A stretch of DNA of 64,000 bases from Flavobacteria bacterium MS024-3C (lineage in GTDB: Bacteria; Bacteroidota; Bacteroidia; Flavobacteriales; Flavobacteriaceae): the NCBI GenBank assembly GCA_000173115.1, contig ABVW01000001.1, positions 124,001 through 188,000 of the forward strand, read 5' to 3'. Positions 38,830 through 48,045 of the stretch are shown here, in pieces (within the stretch, counting starts at the first letter, position 1; each line of letters opens with the position of its first letter). Made by a program: the position numbers and the translations under genes. Below the pieces are notes generated by a model, which did no database searches, was not told where the DNA came from, and was given only the letters and a program-made list of their open reading frames with translations.

Positions 38830-39803
38830 ATCTAATTCCTGAGACAGGCAGAAGAAATAGATTGGCCAACAGGTTCTACAGCCACGGAAAACTATTGCTC
38901 ACCAGTGAGTATTTGGTACTAGATGGTGCAGAGGCTATTGCTATTCCTTGCCGTTTTGGTCAAGACCTTGAATTCGAATCCACCCAAACAGGCTGTGTAC
39001 AATGGAAAGCCTACTCAAATGACCAGAGCATTTGGGGAGATTTCAATTTTTCTCTAGATCTTTTAGACCAACCCAAAGAAGAGAACAGCAATAGCGAACT
39101 TAAATTTTTAATTCAATTGCTGCAAACCGCCAGAAAACTAAACCCCACATTTTTAAAAAACAGCCCTGGTATTTCCGTAAGTACCCATTTAGAATTTCCG
39201 AGAGATTGGGGACTGGGAAGTTCTTCTACACTCATTCATAATGTGGCGCTCTGGGCTGAAGTAAACCCCTATGAATTGTTGTCCCTAACCATGGGTGGTT
39301 CAGGCTATGATATTGCATGTGCCGGTGCAACACATCCCATATCTTTTGTCATTAATCCCGGAAAAACACCCTTAAAAATAGCGCCAATCACTTTAGGGAA
39401 AGCAATACAAGAACAATCTGTATTTGTACACTTAAACAGCAAGCAAGACAGTAGAGAAGCTATAAGTGCTTATTTAAAACAAAAGGAGTTAGCAAACTTC
39501 TCCCTGAAAAATAGTCTCAAAGAAATCAATGAATTAAGCGTTCAATTGGCCAGAGCTAAAAACGCAAAACAGCTCGAAAATTACATCAGGCTTCACGAGT
39601 CTTTTATTGGGAATATCATTCAACAGACCCCGGTCAAGGAGCGGCTGTTTAAAGACTTTAAAGGCGCTGTAAAAAGCCTTGGAGGTTGGGGAGGCGATTT
39701 TATTATGGCAGTCTCAGAGACGTTGTCGCCTGCTGAAACAAAAGAGTATTTTTTAGAGAAAGGATACCCAACCAGCTTTTATTATACTGAAATGATAGGT
39801 TAA
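38826..39803 (+). CDS. GHMP kinase, GYDIA type (mevalonate-pathway kinase-like)
   Basis: The protein has 325 residues. HGKLLLTSEYLVLDGAEAIAIP is the N-terminal GHMP motif. PRDWGLGSSSTLIHN is the phosphate-binding Gly/Ser-rich loop, and GSGYDIACAG is the motif that names the flavobacterial GYDIA subgroup. The short C-terminal motif GGWGGDFIMAV is also present. Which mevalonate intermediate it phosphorylates is not settled by sequence. It is coupled to the HMG-CoA reductase gene by an ATGA overlap. Confidence 0.9.
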   Translation: MNLIPETGRRNRLANRFYSHGKLLLTSEYLVLDGAEAIAIPCRFGQDLEFESTQTGCVQWKAYSNDQSIWGDFNFSLDLLDQPKEENSNSELKFLIQLLQTARKLNPTFLKNSPGISVSTHLEFPRDWGLGSSSTLIHNVALWAEVNPYELLSLTMGGSGYDIACAGATHPISFVINPGKTPLKIAPITLGKAIQEQSVFVHLNSKQDSREAISAYLKQKELANFSLKNSLKEINELSVQLARAKNAKQLENYIRLHESFIGNIIQQTPVKERLFKDFKGAVKSLGGWGGDFIMAVSETLSPAETKEYFLEKGYPTSFYYTEMIG

Positions 39804-39822
39804 TTCGCAGCAATAATCTCAT

Positions 39823-39852
39823 AAAAAAAGCGGCCTAAAGGCCGCTTTTTTT
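39823..39852. terminator. Bidirectional terminator between GHMP kinase and ppiD
   Basis: The stem AAAAAAAGCGGCC (39823-39835) pairs with GGCCGCTTTTTTT (39840-39852) around a TAAA loop: 13 bp, with A-tract on one side and T-tract on the other. It lies between convergent stops (39803 and 39873) and can end transcription from both sides. Confidence 0.92.
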
Positions 39853-39872
39853 ATCAATTTGTGTGCTTTCTA

Positions 39873-41993
39873 CTAATAGAAAACTGCCCTGTTGTCTTCA
39901 ATAGTGGCTGTTTCTTTTAAGGCATTATAACTACTAAAAAATATACTGTTTTGGGTTCCTGCCTTAAGCGCTTCTGCGTAAGTAGCATAGCTATCTAACG
40001 CAACGGCTTCTTGTTTTTTATTGAGCTGTACCAAGAATACACCTGTCTCCCCTACTAGCAAAGATGAGGTGGCTCCTTCAGTTAAATTAAAGGCCTTACC
40101 TACCACATAAGCTTCTCTACCTGCACCAGGAATAATCGGGCTCTTCACGCTTAATGCAGAAGCTGTTTCTACTGATTGTCCTGAAGCGGCTGCAAAAGAC
40201 TCAAGTGTATTGCCTCCTTTATTCTTAAGAATCCAAACGGCTTTCTTTTCCTTTCTCAAGATTGGAAGCGCTGTAGCAGAAGCATCTGCAACAGTCATGG
40301 TTCCTGAACGGTATCTGGCTGTAAGTTGCACAATGACATAACCATTGTTTACATTAAATCTTTTAATAGCACCTAAATCTGTGTCTTCGTTAAAGGCCCA
40401 TTGAACTACCCCTCTTTGTTCAGCAAGACCAGGAAGATTTTCATCCATAGCCAATAACTTATTGACACTTCTTACGTCAAAATTACCTTCTTTGGCAATA
40501 CCTACATATTCTTTAGGGTTTTCAGTAACCTCCATTTCAAACTTGGTCGCTTGAGTGAAAATGGTATTGATTGTTTGCTCAGAAGGAGCAACATCTCTAC
40601 TCAGCGTAGCAATTTGGAAAATATCCTGTTTGTCGTCTACCCTGACAATATGGAAACCAAATTCTGTTTCAACCAATCCAATAGCGTCTACGCTATTAGA
40701 AAACACAAAATCATTGAATTTAGGTGTCATTTGTCCTTCTTGGAAAAAGCCTAAATCTCCACCTCTTGAAGCTGTAGGTCCATCTGAATTATCTCTGGCC
40801 AATTCAGCAAAAACAGTAGTTGATTTTTTAGCTTCTATAAGCAATCTGTTGGCCTCTTTTCTTGCTTCCTCTTTTGTTCTTGTTACAGTTGGGCTTACAC
40901 GCTCAGCTCCAACAAAAGAAATTAAAATATGAGATGCTTTTACGGTACCATTATTTTTTTTAGCGACTAGCTTAGATACTTTGTAAGCATTATTTTCTTT
41001 GTAAGGCCCAAAAGTTTGTCCTGGATTTAAACTGATAATTGAGTCTTTAAAAGTGCTCACAATTTCATTCTTAGCCCTAAAAATAGTATCGTAAGTAATG
41101 TCTGAGTTGCGTTCTAAAAACGCCCCTAAATCTGTTGTGTTTAGAAAACCAGCTACTTTCTCAGTAGTTCCTGTGTTTTCATTGTACTCCTCTGTGTCTG
41201 AAAGCAAACCAACTACAGCGTCTTTTACGGCCTGTTCGTCTTCTTTAGATGCTTTCTCCTCAAAGTAAACCAAACGAATATCTCTTGCTGGCTCCTGCTT
41301 GAATAAAGCTGGATTTTTACTAATGTAAGATTCAATCTCTCCAGCAGTTACTGTGATGGTTGTATCTGGCACAGCAGAGAAAGGCATTCTCACATAAGAG
41401 ATGTCTACCTTGTCATTCGCTAATTTATAGTCAAATTTACCCTCTTCCAAGGTAGTTCCTACGCCTGCCTTAACTAGGTTAAAATACATTTGTTCTTTAG
41501 CAGACTGCATAATGGCTAATTCGTCTTGCAACCAAAGAGAATATCTGTAAGGGTTATTGGCTTTCCAATCTGCAACTGCAGCAATGAACAAAGATTCACT
41601 AAAAATACCGTTCTCATCTTGAAACTCTGGTTGGTTTGAATAAGATGGTGTATTCTTTATAAAATTCATGATCTGATCTCCTTCTACTGAGATACCCAAA
41701 TCTTCAATTTCTTGATTTAGCAAACTTGTTCTCAAGGATGAATTCCAAACTTGGTTCACCAATTGAACAGTGGTTGCTTGGCTTCCCGCCCTTTGGGCAG
41801 CAACTTCTAACTTTTGACGAAAGTCATCTATAGAAATCTCTTCTCCATTGACACTTCCAATGGCTGATCCTCCCATAGGAGATCCGCTTCCGCTATTGGT
41901 AAATACTCCTGAAATTACAAAAGCAAATAACGCCAATCCAATGATAAGGATTAACACCGTGGTTCTCTGTCTTATTTTTTCTAATACTGCCAT
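39873..41993 (-). CDS. Membrane-anchored peptidyl-prolyl isomerase (PpiD/SurA-type)
   Basis: The 706-residue protein has a single N-terminal membrane helix (about 12-30) and a large periplasmic region. An N-terminal SurA/PpiD-like helical chaperone domain (GSAIGSVNGEEISIDDFRQKLE) is followed by a parvulin domain in the middle (VKASHILISF ... ARDNSDGPTASRGGDLGFFQEGQMTPKFNDFVFS ... EFGFHIVRVDDK) and a second chaperone-like region. It assists folding of exported proteins at the inner membrane exit of Sec. Last gene of the coaX operon, 92 nt after the CNNM-type gene. Confidence 0.92.
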   Translation of the reverse strand: MAVLEKIRQRTTVLILIIGLALFAFVISGVFTNSGSGSPMGGSAIGSVNGEEISIDDFRQKLEVAAQRAGSQATTVQLVNQVWNSSLRTSLLNQEIEDLGISVEGDQIMNFIKNTPSYSNQPEFQDENGIFSESLFIAAVADWKANNPYRYSLWLQDELAIMQSAKEQMYFNLVKAGVGTTLEEGKFDYKLANDKVDISYVRMPFSAVPDTTITVTAGEIESYISKNPALFKQEPARDIRLVYFEEKASKEDEQAVKDAVVGLLSDTEEYNENTGTTEKVAGFLNTTDLGAFLERNSDITYDTIFRAKNEIVSTFKDSIISLNPGQTFGPYKENNAYKVSKLVAKKNNGTVKASHILISFVGAERVSPTVTRTKEEARKEANRLLIEAKKSTTVFAELARDNSDGPTASRGGDLGFFQEGQMTPKFNDFVFSNSVDAIGLVETEFGFHIVRVDDKQDIFQIATLSRDVAPSEQTINTIFTQATKFEMEVTENPKEYVGIAKEGNFDVRSVNKLLAMDENLPGLAEQRGVVQWAFNEDTDLGAIKRFNVNNGYVIVQLTARYRSGTMTVADASATALPILRKEKKAVWILKNKGGNTLESFAAASGQSVETASALSVKSPIIPGAGREAYVVGKAFNLTEGATSSLLVGETGVFLVQLNKKQEAVALDSYATYAEALKAGTQNSIFFSSYNALKETATIEDNRAVFY

Positions 41994-42085
41994 TTTCTAA
42001 ATATCTTTTAATCAGTTGGCGAAAATACCATTTTCTTTTTAAATTTTATTCGCTTCTTCTAATTTTTAAACTTTTATAAAGTGCT

Positions 42086-43375
42086 TTATTCCTTTTCAAG
42101 CACCTCTAATGAGACCAAATCTATTTTATTACCTGAAACCTCCAAAATAGTAAAACAATAAAAGCCAATAATAATACTTTCATTTAAGGTAGGAATCTCG
42201 CCTGTCACATGAACAATTAACCCACCCAAAGTACCGTATTCGTCTCGCTCTTCAAGATCTAAATGATAGGTTTCATTGAGATAATCCACTTCTAGTCTTG
42301 CAGAGAATTTATAGGTGTTTTCAGACAATTGTTCTTCAATTAAGTCTGTGCTGTCATGCTCGTCTTCTATTTCTCCAAACAATTCCTCTACAATGTCCTC
42401 TACGGTAACCATCCCTGAAGTTCCTCCGTACTCATCCAATACAATGGCTATGCTCTTTCTCTTTTTGGTCAGTACATTCAATATATCATTAATTAACATG
42501 GTCTCTGGCACATACTCAATAGGCAAAAGCATGCTCTTAATCGTTTGGGGCTTTTTAAAAAGCTCATAGGAATGAACGTAGCCAATAATATTGTCTATGG
42601 TATCTTTGTACACCAACAATTTTGAAAATCCTGTCTCTGTAAAAATCTTCACTAAATTCTTTGGACTTTCATGTATTTCCACTGCGCACAAATCTGTCCT
42701 TGGCACCATTACATCTCTAGCTTTTACTGCAGAGAATTCTAACGCATTTTGAAATATTTGAATTTCCGAATCTACCTCGTCCTCGGTCGCAACTGCCTCC
42801 ATTTGCTCCGTAATATAGTCGCCAATTTCCAATTTACTAAAGGCCAATGGAACTGAATCTCCAGAAGTTTTAAAAATCACCCTTAAAATCAAATCTGAAA
42901 TAAAGATCACAAAATTAGATACCTGTGAAAAAATAAAATAAAACACATAGGCTGGAAATGCTAGGGCCTTGATCAAAGTATTGGCATAAATCTGAAACAG
43001 TACTTTAGGCAAAAATTCTGCCGTGAGTAAAATAACTAGCGTAGAAATTACCGTTTGTGTAAGTAAACTGAAGTCTGTAAAAAATAAACTTAATGCTGGA
43101 GATGTTAAAGGTGCCCATTTTTCAAATAGTCCCATGAGTAAGTCTCCCATGAATAAACCGTATATAACCAAGGCTACATTATTACCAATCAACATGGTAG
43201 CGATGAATTTCGAAGGTCTTTTGGTTAACCTAATCAGGATTTTAGACAGAAACCCCTCTTGTTTTTTTTCTATCTCAATATGAATTTTATTCGCTGAAAT
43301 AAAAGCAATCTCCATCCCAGAAAAAAAGGCGGAAAAGAAGAGAGATACTACAATAATTATGACGTCTGAGTCCAC
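42086..43375 (-). CDS. CNNM/CorC-type (hemolysin family) membrane protein
   Basis: The protein has 429 residues. Three or four membrane helices form a DUF21/CNNM domain (about 1-180; AFFSGMEIAFISANKIHIEIEKKQ), followed by a CBS pair (VKARDVMVPRTDL, FSKLLVYKDTIDNIIGYVHS, IAIVLDEYGGTSGMVTVEDIVEELFGEIEDEHD) and a C-terminal CorC_HlyC transporter-associated domain. It may take part in magnesium or cobalt homeostasis. It resembles GldE in domain plan, but GldE sits next to gldD and ssb, not here, so I leave the symbol blank. It overlaps the previous 67-residue gene by one base. Confidence 0.9.
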   Translation of the reverse strand: MDSDVIIIVVSLFFSAFFSGMEIAFISANKIHIEIEKKQEGFLSKILIRLTKRPSKFIATMLIGNNVALVIYGLFMGDLLMGLFEKWAPLTSPALSLFFTDFSLLTQTVISTLVILLTAEFLPKVLFQIYANTLIKALAFPAYVFYFIFSQVSNFVIFISDLILRVIFKTSGDSVPLAFSKLEIGDYITEQMEAVATEDEVDSEIQIFQNALEFSAVKARDVMVPRTDLCAVEIHESPKNLVKIFTETGFSKLLVYKDTIDNIIGYVHSYELFKKPQTIKSMLLPIEYVPETMLINDILNVLTKKRKSIAIVLDEYGGTSGMVTVEDIVEELFGEIEDEHDSTDLIEEQLSENTYKFSARLEVDYLNETYHLDLEERDEYGTLGGLIVHVTGEIPTLNESIIIGFYCFTILEVSGNKIDLVSLEVLEKE

Positions 43376-43578
43376 TATTTTTTATTTTCGTTTTGTCTTT
43401 TTTCAAATTTCAACCTGTAATTTCTTCTAAAGAAGAACATCCCAATTGAAACAGCACCAAAGAGCAAGAAAATACCTATTTCCTCTAATGAACTTCCCCA
43501 AAGCTTGATCACTTTAACTAGGGAGAAAACAGCCACTATTAAATATAAGTACTCGGTATATTTTAAAATTCTAATCAT
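43375..43578 (-). CDS. Small two-helix membrane protein of unknown function
   Basis: The protein has 67 residues with two hydrophobic helices (about 8-27 and 34-51) and a basic C-terminus (RRNYRLKFEKRQNENKK). It overlaps lptC by 8 nt upstream and the CNNM-type gene by one base downstream, so it is translated in the operon. I do not recognise a family. The tight coupling and position beside lptC suggest a real gene. Confidence 0.65.
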   Translation of the reverse strand: MIRILKYTEYLYLIVAVFSLVKVIKLWGSSLEEIGIFLLFGAVSIGMFFFRRNYRLKFEKRQNENKK

Positions 43579-44206
43579 CGCTTTCTGTATCTTTAATGGT
43601 CATATACCCAAAAGTTTTGTGGGCATTTAAAAAACTAAAATCTCTATTAAAGTCCATACCTTTTCCATCCATAATGGTTTGGTTTTCTGGATTGGTATAG
43701 GTGAATTTTTCTTCGGTAAAAATCCATTCTCCTATTTGATCATAGTATAATTGTGGGGTTTCCAACTGCTTCCCGTCATGTGTAGTAATGACCACATTAC
43801 CCCTCAAATCTATTACATTTGTAGCAGAATAAATAATCCCATAATCGGATTTAACCACGCTTTTCTTGCCTTCTGAATCAAACACCTCCAAAACGAGTCC
43901 ATCTGGAAAAGTCCTGTATGGGAATGCCAAATGTTGGTAATCCATACTTTTTGAACTCCTCAAAATAGCAATAAGCCTGGCATCTTTTTTTAATGCCCCG
44001 CCCATGGCCACTTCCATCGGTATTTCAGAAAACTCAGCTGTTTCAGTATAATACAATATAAAATTTTCCGCTACCCCCTGAGGAGACACCTTTGGGTCTT
44101 CAAAAACAACTGTCCCTTCATTTGAATTACAACTAAAAAAAAGTATTGCCGTTACAAATGTAATGGCAATACTTTTTAAATCCTTAAAGGTCTTAATGTC
44201 TTTCAT
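43571..44206 (-). CDS. lptC: LPS export protein LptC (lipoprotein)
   Basis: The 211-residue protein has signal sequence ending LFFSC (Cys26), a possible lipid anchor instead of the transmembrane helix of enterobacterial LptC. The mature part has beta-jellyroll-like repeats (GIIYSATNVIDLRGNVVITTHDGKQLETPQLYYDQIGEWIFTEEKFTY) typical of the LptC/LptA/OstA fold. It passes LPS from the LptBFG ABC transporter to the periplasmic bridge. It follows directly after the TPR gene stop (0-nt gap) and overlaps the 67-residue gene by 8 nt. Confidence 0.88.
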   Translation of the reverse strand: MKDIKTFKDLKSIAITFVTAILFFSCNSNEGTVVFEDPKVSPQGVAENFILYYTETAEFSEIPMEVAMGGALKKDARLIAILRSSKSMDYQHLAFPYRTFPDGLVLEVFDSEGKKSVVKSDYGIIYSATNVIDLRGNVVITTHDGKQLETPQLYYDQIGEWIFTEEKFTYTNPENQTIMDGKGMDFNRDFSFLNAHKTFGYMTIKDTESDD

Positions 44207-45571
44207 TTATAGGTTTGGCACCGCAACGCTACCACCTACCCAGCAGTTAAAAGTAACTGTTTTTCCCGCCAAACCTGAAGAGAAAATATCTGTTTTAGAT
44301 GGCGCTAATGCCATATAACGTTCAATCGTTTGGTTTGCCCTACTTCTTAGAGATAAGTCTACACGAGCTGCTTTTTTAGCCACTTCAGCTGCCTTCCAAT
44401 AAATGGCTCTTTTCTCAAAAGTAGTGCTTCCACATTCGTTAGCAGATTCTGCGTACAATCCAGCAATGAGTAAATAAGCTTTTCCCATTGAAGGATTATT
44501 GTCTATAGATTTCTGAGCGTAGTTTCTGGCCAAACTCTTATTGCCCTTCTTATAAATTGTGGCAATTTTATAAAGTATGTTGGCTTTCTTTTTAGTGTCA
44601 GACTCTAAACTTACCGCCTTATTAAAGTCTGCTACAGCTCCTTGGCTATTTCTTGCATTCATTTTAAGTAAGCCCAAATAAAAATACGTATCTGAAGTTG
44701 GGTCTAAAGCGTTTTGGGCTTCAACTAATTTAACAAATAATGGGTCTTCAGTACACTCTTTGCTGTACATTCTACCTACAGCAGATTTAACCCATTTTAC
44801 ATCAGTTTTCTTTTCTTCAAAATTCTTCTCGTAAAGCGGAATTAAGTTTTCACAGTTGGCTAAATTCCCCAGCTTAGTGTCTATACTTTCATTGATCTTT
44901 ACAAAAGTTTCTGATTTACTCTCTGCAATCGATAATTGTCTTTTTTCTCTAGAAGATATATTACCAGCATCTTCTTTGGCCTGTAATTTGTTTACCATTT
45001 GATTAAGAGACTCTACTTCTTCTTCTATTTTAGAACCTACCTGATCATATGTCTCAAACACAGCGTCTAAATCTTTTATACCCGCAGCATTCAAATCTAC
45101 TAAGTATGAAAAATACACATAAAGTGCTTTCGCATTAGTAAAATGAATACGGTCTTGGTTAAATGCCTGGTCTAAAATCGAGAAAATTTCTTCTGTAGTG
45201 GCAATCTTCTCGTCATTTTTTAACATGGCTTGGTCAATAAGCATGTCTGCCAAAGCCTCTCTTTCAGGGAAGATTTCTCTGTATTTTGGATACAAAGCAA
45301 GTAACTGATCTACAAAAGCTTTCTTTTCATCTCCTGCGCTATTTTGAATTTTATACTTTAAAATTCGTTCCCCGTACACAAAGTTAGCAGGATTTAATTC
45401 TGGACACGCCTCGTATACTATCTTCCATGGCTCATAGGCTGAATCGTAATTTTTCACTTTTACAAATTCTGAGTAGATAGATAAATTGGTTGCACAGTCT
45501 TGCGCCTGTAATTTAAAAACGCCAACGAAACCAATTAGGGCTATGGTCAATATGTGCAGTTTCTTTTTCAT
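44207..45571 (-). CDS. Secreted TPR-repeat protein
   Basis: The 454-residue protein has a signal peptide (about 1-23, ending LQAQDC). A coiled-coil-like middle (EEVESLNQMVNKLQAKEDAGNISSREKRQLSIAESKSE) leads to TPR repeats in the C-terminal half (DTYFYLGLLKMNARNSQGAVADFNKAVSL, KANILYKIATIYKKGNKSLARNYAQKSI, GKAYLLIAGLYAE). It is probably periplasmic or outer-membrane-associated, acting as a protein-interaction scaffold. The gap to the upstream outer-membrane gene is 49 nt. Its partner is unknown; lptC downstream points to envelope assembly. Confidence 0.85.
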   Translation of the reverse strand: MKKKLHILTIALIGFVGVFKLQAQDCATNLSIYSEFVKVKNYDSAYEPWKIVYEACPELNPANFVYGERILKYKIQNSAGDEKKAFVDQLLALYPKYREIFPEREALADMLIDQAMLKNDEKIATTEEIFSILDQAFNQDRIHFTNAKALYVYFSYLVDLNAAGIKDLDAVFETYDQVGSKIEEEVESLNQMVNKLQAKEDAGNISSREKRQLSIAESKSETFVKINESIDTKLGNLANCENLIPLYEKNFEEKKTDVKWVKSAVGRMYSKECTEDPLFVKLVEAQNALDPTSDTYFYLGLLKMNARNSQGAVADFNKAVSLESDTKKKANILYKIATIYKKGNKSLARNYAQKSIDNNPSMGKAYLLIAGLYAESANECGSTTFEKRAIYWKAAEVAKKAARVDLSLRSRANQTIERYMALAPSKTDIFSSGLAGKTVTFNCWVGGSVAVPNL

Positions 45572-45620
45572 GGTGGTGTTATGTATTGTGGTTAATTATA
45601 AAAATAAGGGCTAAAAATAA

Positions 45621-46886
45621 TTAATTTATTTTTCTTTTCAAGAACCATCTGTCATTTAATGAGAGTCCAACGCGAAGGCTCAAGTAATTTTCTTTAATCA
45701 AACCGGCCTTTGAGGTACCTAAAGCACCCATTTCAATCCCGATGTTCAAATTAGAAAAAGTGCCTCCCATTGGTAAACCTACACCAATATTTGTGCCAAA
45801 ATCCTTAATAGCCTGATTGTTTACCTGCATCCCTGTATTGACTAATCTAATTCCAAAGCGATAAGTCGCTCTCTTAAAAAATGAAGCGAATGGAGCGTAA
45901 TCAGGCACATAATAACCGCCCACCCTAAGGGTAGATGCTTCAGAATATGCCACATTTGATTGGCTTAGAAAAGTACTGCTAAAACTACCCATCTCCTGAA
46001 TGGTATAAGAGGCCCCTAGTAGCCATTTTTTGTTTTCTCCTATCCCAAGACCTAAAGTTGTAACAGAAGGAATTTTAACGGTATTGTTTTTTAAATTGGC
46101 GGCCTCCAGGTCTAAGTCAGAGACTTCTAATTCTGACCCATTAACCAATGAGAGCGAACCTACTTGTTGCGTATTACTCGCTTTCAAGTCCAACCCTGTT
46201 GTATGAACAAAAGAAGTGTACAAAGTCAGTTTATCTGTAATATTTGGCGTGTAATTGGCCGCCATCTGAAAATTAAAACCATTCATTCTTGAAGTTCTTC
46301 GGTCTATGGTTCCAAACAATACAGAACTCAAAGACTGTACCCTTTCTTTATTTACAGTCCCAAAATTAGCAAAGGCAGAAGCCCCTACCGTAAAGTTTTT
46401 TATTGGCGCAGCACCTAATGAGAAATATATTTTACTGAGCCCTCCGTCTCCTGAGAAAACATTTGTAATGGTTTCACCATTGGCATTTTCTGCGCTAGAA
46501 TTTAAAATATACCCCATAGAGGTAACTGGTGTAATACCAAAACCAATACCAATGTTTTCCGCTATGGGCATAGCTACAGACAAATAATCAATAGCTGTTA
46601 AGGCAGTGCTTTTTTCTTGGGTATCTGAAGTCAAGGCCATTCTACGGTGAGAAACACCCACAGTATAAGTGGTGAGCTTCAAGAGACCATAAGAAGCTGG
46701 GTTCTGAAGGTTTACATGAATGGAATCCCCATAGATACTTAACCCCCCCATGGCATTGTTCTCCACCGTATTCGCAGGATTAAAAGTGCCCAAACCAAAA
46801 TATGAATAGGGAGAAACCGTGCCGTCTTGGGCGTTAGTTTTTATAAATAGACAAATAACAAGGGTGAAAAATAACTTTTTAAACAT
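45621..46886 (-). CDS. Outer-membrane protein, FadL/OmpP1-like
   Basis: The 421-residue protein has a signal peptide (about 1-20, ending TNAQ). N-terminal YFGLGTFNPANTVENNAMGGLSIYGDSIHVNLQNPASYG resembles outer-membrane beta-barrels of the FadL/OmpP1 or PorV-like superfamily. Regular amphipathic strands run to the C-terminus (SLRVGLSLNDRWFLKRKIN). The substrate cannot be named. It starts directly after coaX (0-nt gap), an order typical of flavobacteria. Confidence 0.75.
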   Translation of the reverse strand: MFKKLFFTLVICLFIKTNAQDGTVSPYSYFGLGTFNPANTVENNAMGGLSIYGDSIHVNLQNPASYGLLKLTTYTVGVSHRRMALTSDTQEKSTALTAIDYLSVAMPIAENIGIGFGITPVTSMGYILNSSAENANGETITNVFSGDGGLSKIYFSLGAAPIKNFTVGASAFANFGTVNKERVQSLSSVLFGTIDRRTSRMNGFNFQMAANYTPNITDKLTLYTSFVHTTGLDLKASNTQQVGSLSLVNGSELEVSDLDLEAANLKNNTVKIPSVTTLGLGIGENKKWLLGASYTIQEMGSFSSTFLSQSNVAYSEASTLRVGGYYVPDYAPFASFFKRATYRFGIRLVNTGMQVNNQAIKDFGTNIGVGLPMGGTFSNLNIGIEMGALGTSKAGLIKENYLSLRVGLSLNDRWFLKRKIN

Positions 46887-47615
46887 CTAAAGCGTGTTAT
46901 AATCAAGCAATTGGCATAAGCCTTGTACCAGAAAATTAGAATGGGCAAATATGGTATTTTTTAGTCGTTTAGACAAGAATTGTGCGTCTCCACCTGTTAA
47001 AATAAGTGTTAAATCTTTATGTGTACTCCCAAAACTGCTTTGCCAACCTTCTATTTCAAAGACCAATCCGTTGACAGCTCCAGCTAAAATGCTGTTCTGA
47101 GTATTTGTGCCTAGGGCAATAAATGCCTCATTTAAAGTAACAAATGGCAATTTGTTTGTATAATCATGCATGGCTTTAAAACGCATTTGTAACCCTGGGG
47201 AAATTGCGCCACCCCGGTAGATTCCATCTGATGAAATAAAATCATAGGTCACACAACTGCCCGCGTCTACCACCAAACAGTTTTTCCCTGGGTATTTGAA
47301 CGAAGCTGCAGCTACCAGACCAATTCGGTCTGCCCCTAGAGTTTCTGGGGTCTCATATTTGTTTTCAAATGGTAGCTTCATTTCACTATTCACCTCCAAA
47401 AGAATTGTTTTTTCCTTCAAAAAAAGACGAGTTTTCGGATCAACAACGACTACAGAGCACAAAATAGCCTGTTTTATATATGGAAAATCAAAAAACAAAC
47501 CAACAAGTGTTGTGTACATGTCTTTGTGCTCAAATTGAGCTCTAAACACCTCATCTTCTTGCCTGTAGATCACCAACTTACCAAAGGTATTACCTATGTC
47601 TAGCACTAGTTTCAT
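46887..47615 (-). CDS. coaX: Type III pantothenate kinase
   Basis: The 242-residue enzyme performs the first step of coenzyme A synthesis. The ASKHA-fold motifs of the type III family are visible: LVLDIGNTFGKLVIY (phosphate 1), ETLGADRIGLVAAA, VVDAGSCVTYDFI (phosphate 2) and GGAISPGLQMRFKAMH. Type III enzymes are insensitive to CoA feedback. It heads a seven-gene minus-strand operon ending with ppiD. Confidence 0.96.
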   Translation of the reverse strand: MKLVLDIGNTFGKLVIYRQEDEVFRAQFEHKDMYTTLVGLFFDFPYIKQAILCSVVVVDPKTRLFLKEKTILLEVNSEMKLPFENKYETPETLGADRIGLVAAASFKYPGKNCLVVDAGSCVTYDFISSDGIYRGGAISPGLQMRFKAMHDYTNKLPFVTLNEAFIALGTNTQNSILAGAVNGLVFEIEGWQSSFGSTHKDLTLILTGGDAQFLSKRLKNTIFAHSNFLVQGLCQLLDYNTL

Positions 47616-47667
47616 GCTACAAAGATGTGAAATCTAAAAAAACAATTGCCTTTTTTTCTCTTTTTGT

Positions 47668-47697
47668 TTGTATATCCTAAATTAGAAATTATATTTG
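47668..47697 (+). promoter_or_regulatory. Promoter of tRNA-Phe
   Basis: TTG (47668-47670), a 19-nt spacer and TATATTTG (47690-47697) match the Bacteroidota consensus TTG-N19-TAnnTTTG fully. The tRNA starts 18 nt after the -7 box. It is the clearest promoter in the window. Confidence 0.75.
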
Positions 47698-47714
47698 CAT
47701 CCGCTTAATAGCAT

Positions 47715-47787
47715 GGTGCCTTAGCTCAGTTGGTAGAGCAATGGACTGAAAATCCATGTGTCCCTGGTTCGATTCCTGGAGGCACCA
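47715..47787 (+). tRNA. tRNA-Phe (GAA)
   Basis: A 73-nt cloverleaf. The acceptor stem GGTGCCT (47715-47721) pairs with AGGCACC (47780-47786); the D-arm contains TTAGCTCAGTTGGTAGAGC. The anticodon stem ATGGA/TCCAT encloses CTGAAAA with anticodon GAA, and the T-arm carries GGTTCGATTCC. The discriminator base is A and the CCA end is not encoded. Confidence 0.97.
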
Positions 47788-47797
47788 CTTAAAGCAC

Positions 47798-47828
47798 AAA
47801 AACCCACTCCTAGGAGTGGGTTTTTTTA
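47798..47828 (+). terminator. Terminator after tRNA-Phe
   Basis: A perfect 28-nt palindrome (AAAAACCCACTCCT, 47798-47811, and its complement at 47812-47825) is followed by more T residues. It starts 11 nt after the tRNA. Confidence 0.88.
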
Positions 47829-47883
47829 TTTCTATAAGTGTCAAAAGCTTGCTTTTGTAAGCGAAGAGGGATAAAAAAACATA

Positions 47884-47958
47884 CGCTTGCGAAGCAAGTG
47901 GTTTTTGTATTTTCAACAGAGGGGCCAAAGGAACAGCGAAGCCTGTAAAGGCGAAGCT
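47884..47958. repeat. Two GAA-containing hairpins downstream of tRNA-Phe
   Basis: Hairpin 1: CGCTTGC-GAA-GCAAGTG (47884-47900), seven pairs with one G-T wobble. Hairpin 2: AGC-GAA-GCCT-GTAA-AGGC-GAA-GCT (47935-47958), in which a symmetrical GAA/GAA internal loop sits between two stems and the apical loop GTAA fits the GNRA tetraloop rule. Hairpin 2 touches the first tandem repeat unit. The design looks like structured RNA or a short palindromic repeat family. No open reading frame is supported here. Confidence 0.6.
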
Positions 47959-48045
47959 ATCTCCTGGTAGGGAGAGAGGCGCAAGGGATCTCCTGGTAGG
48001 GAGAGAGGCGCAAGGGATCTCCTGGTAGGGAGAGAGGCGCAAGCT
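47959..48045. repeat. 29-bp tandem repeat, three copies
   Basis: Three back-to-back units of 29 bp at 47959-47987, 47988-48016 and 48017-48045. Each begins ATCTCCTGGTAGGGAGAGAG and ends GCGCAAGGG; the third differs only in its last two bases. Each unit contains a small inverted repeat (TCTCC-tggtag-GGAGA). There are no spacers, so it is not CRISPR. The rest of the 47616-48119 gap contains the tRNA, its promoter and terminator, the hairpins and about 75 nt of AT-rich sequence before the next gene. Confidence 0.95.

Noticed and set aside
42086-43375. GldE
   Set aside because: Domain plan fits, but neighbours are lptC and ppiD rather than gldD and ssb; generic CNNM/CorC family is safer.
47959-48045. 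Tandem units considered as a CRISPR array
   Set aside because: The copies are contiguous with no spacers, and no cas genes are nearby.
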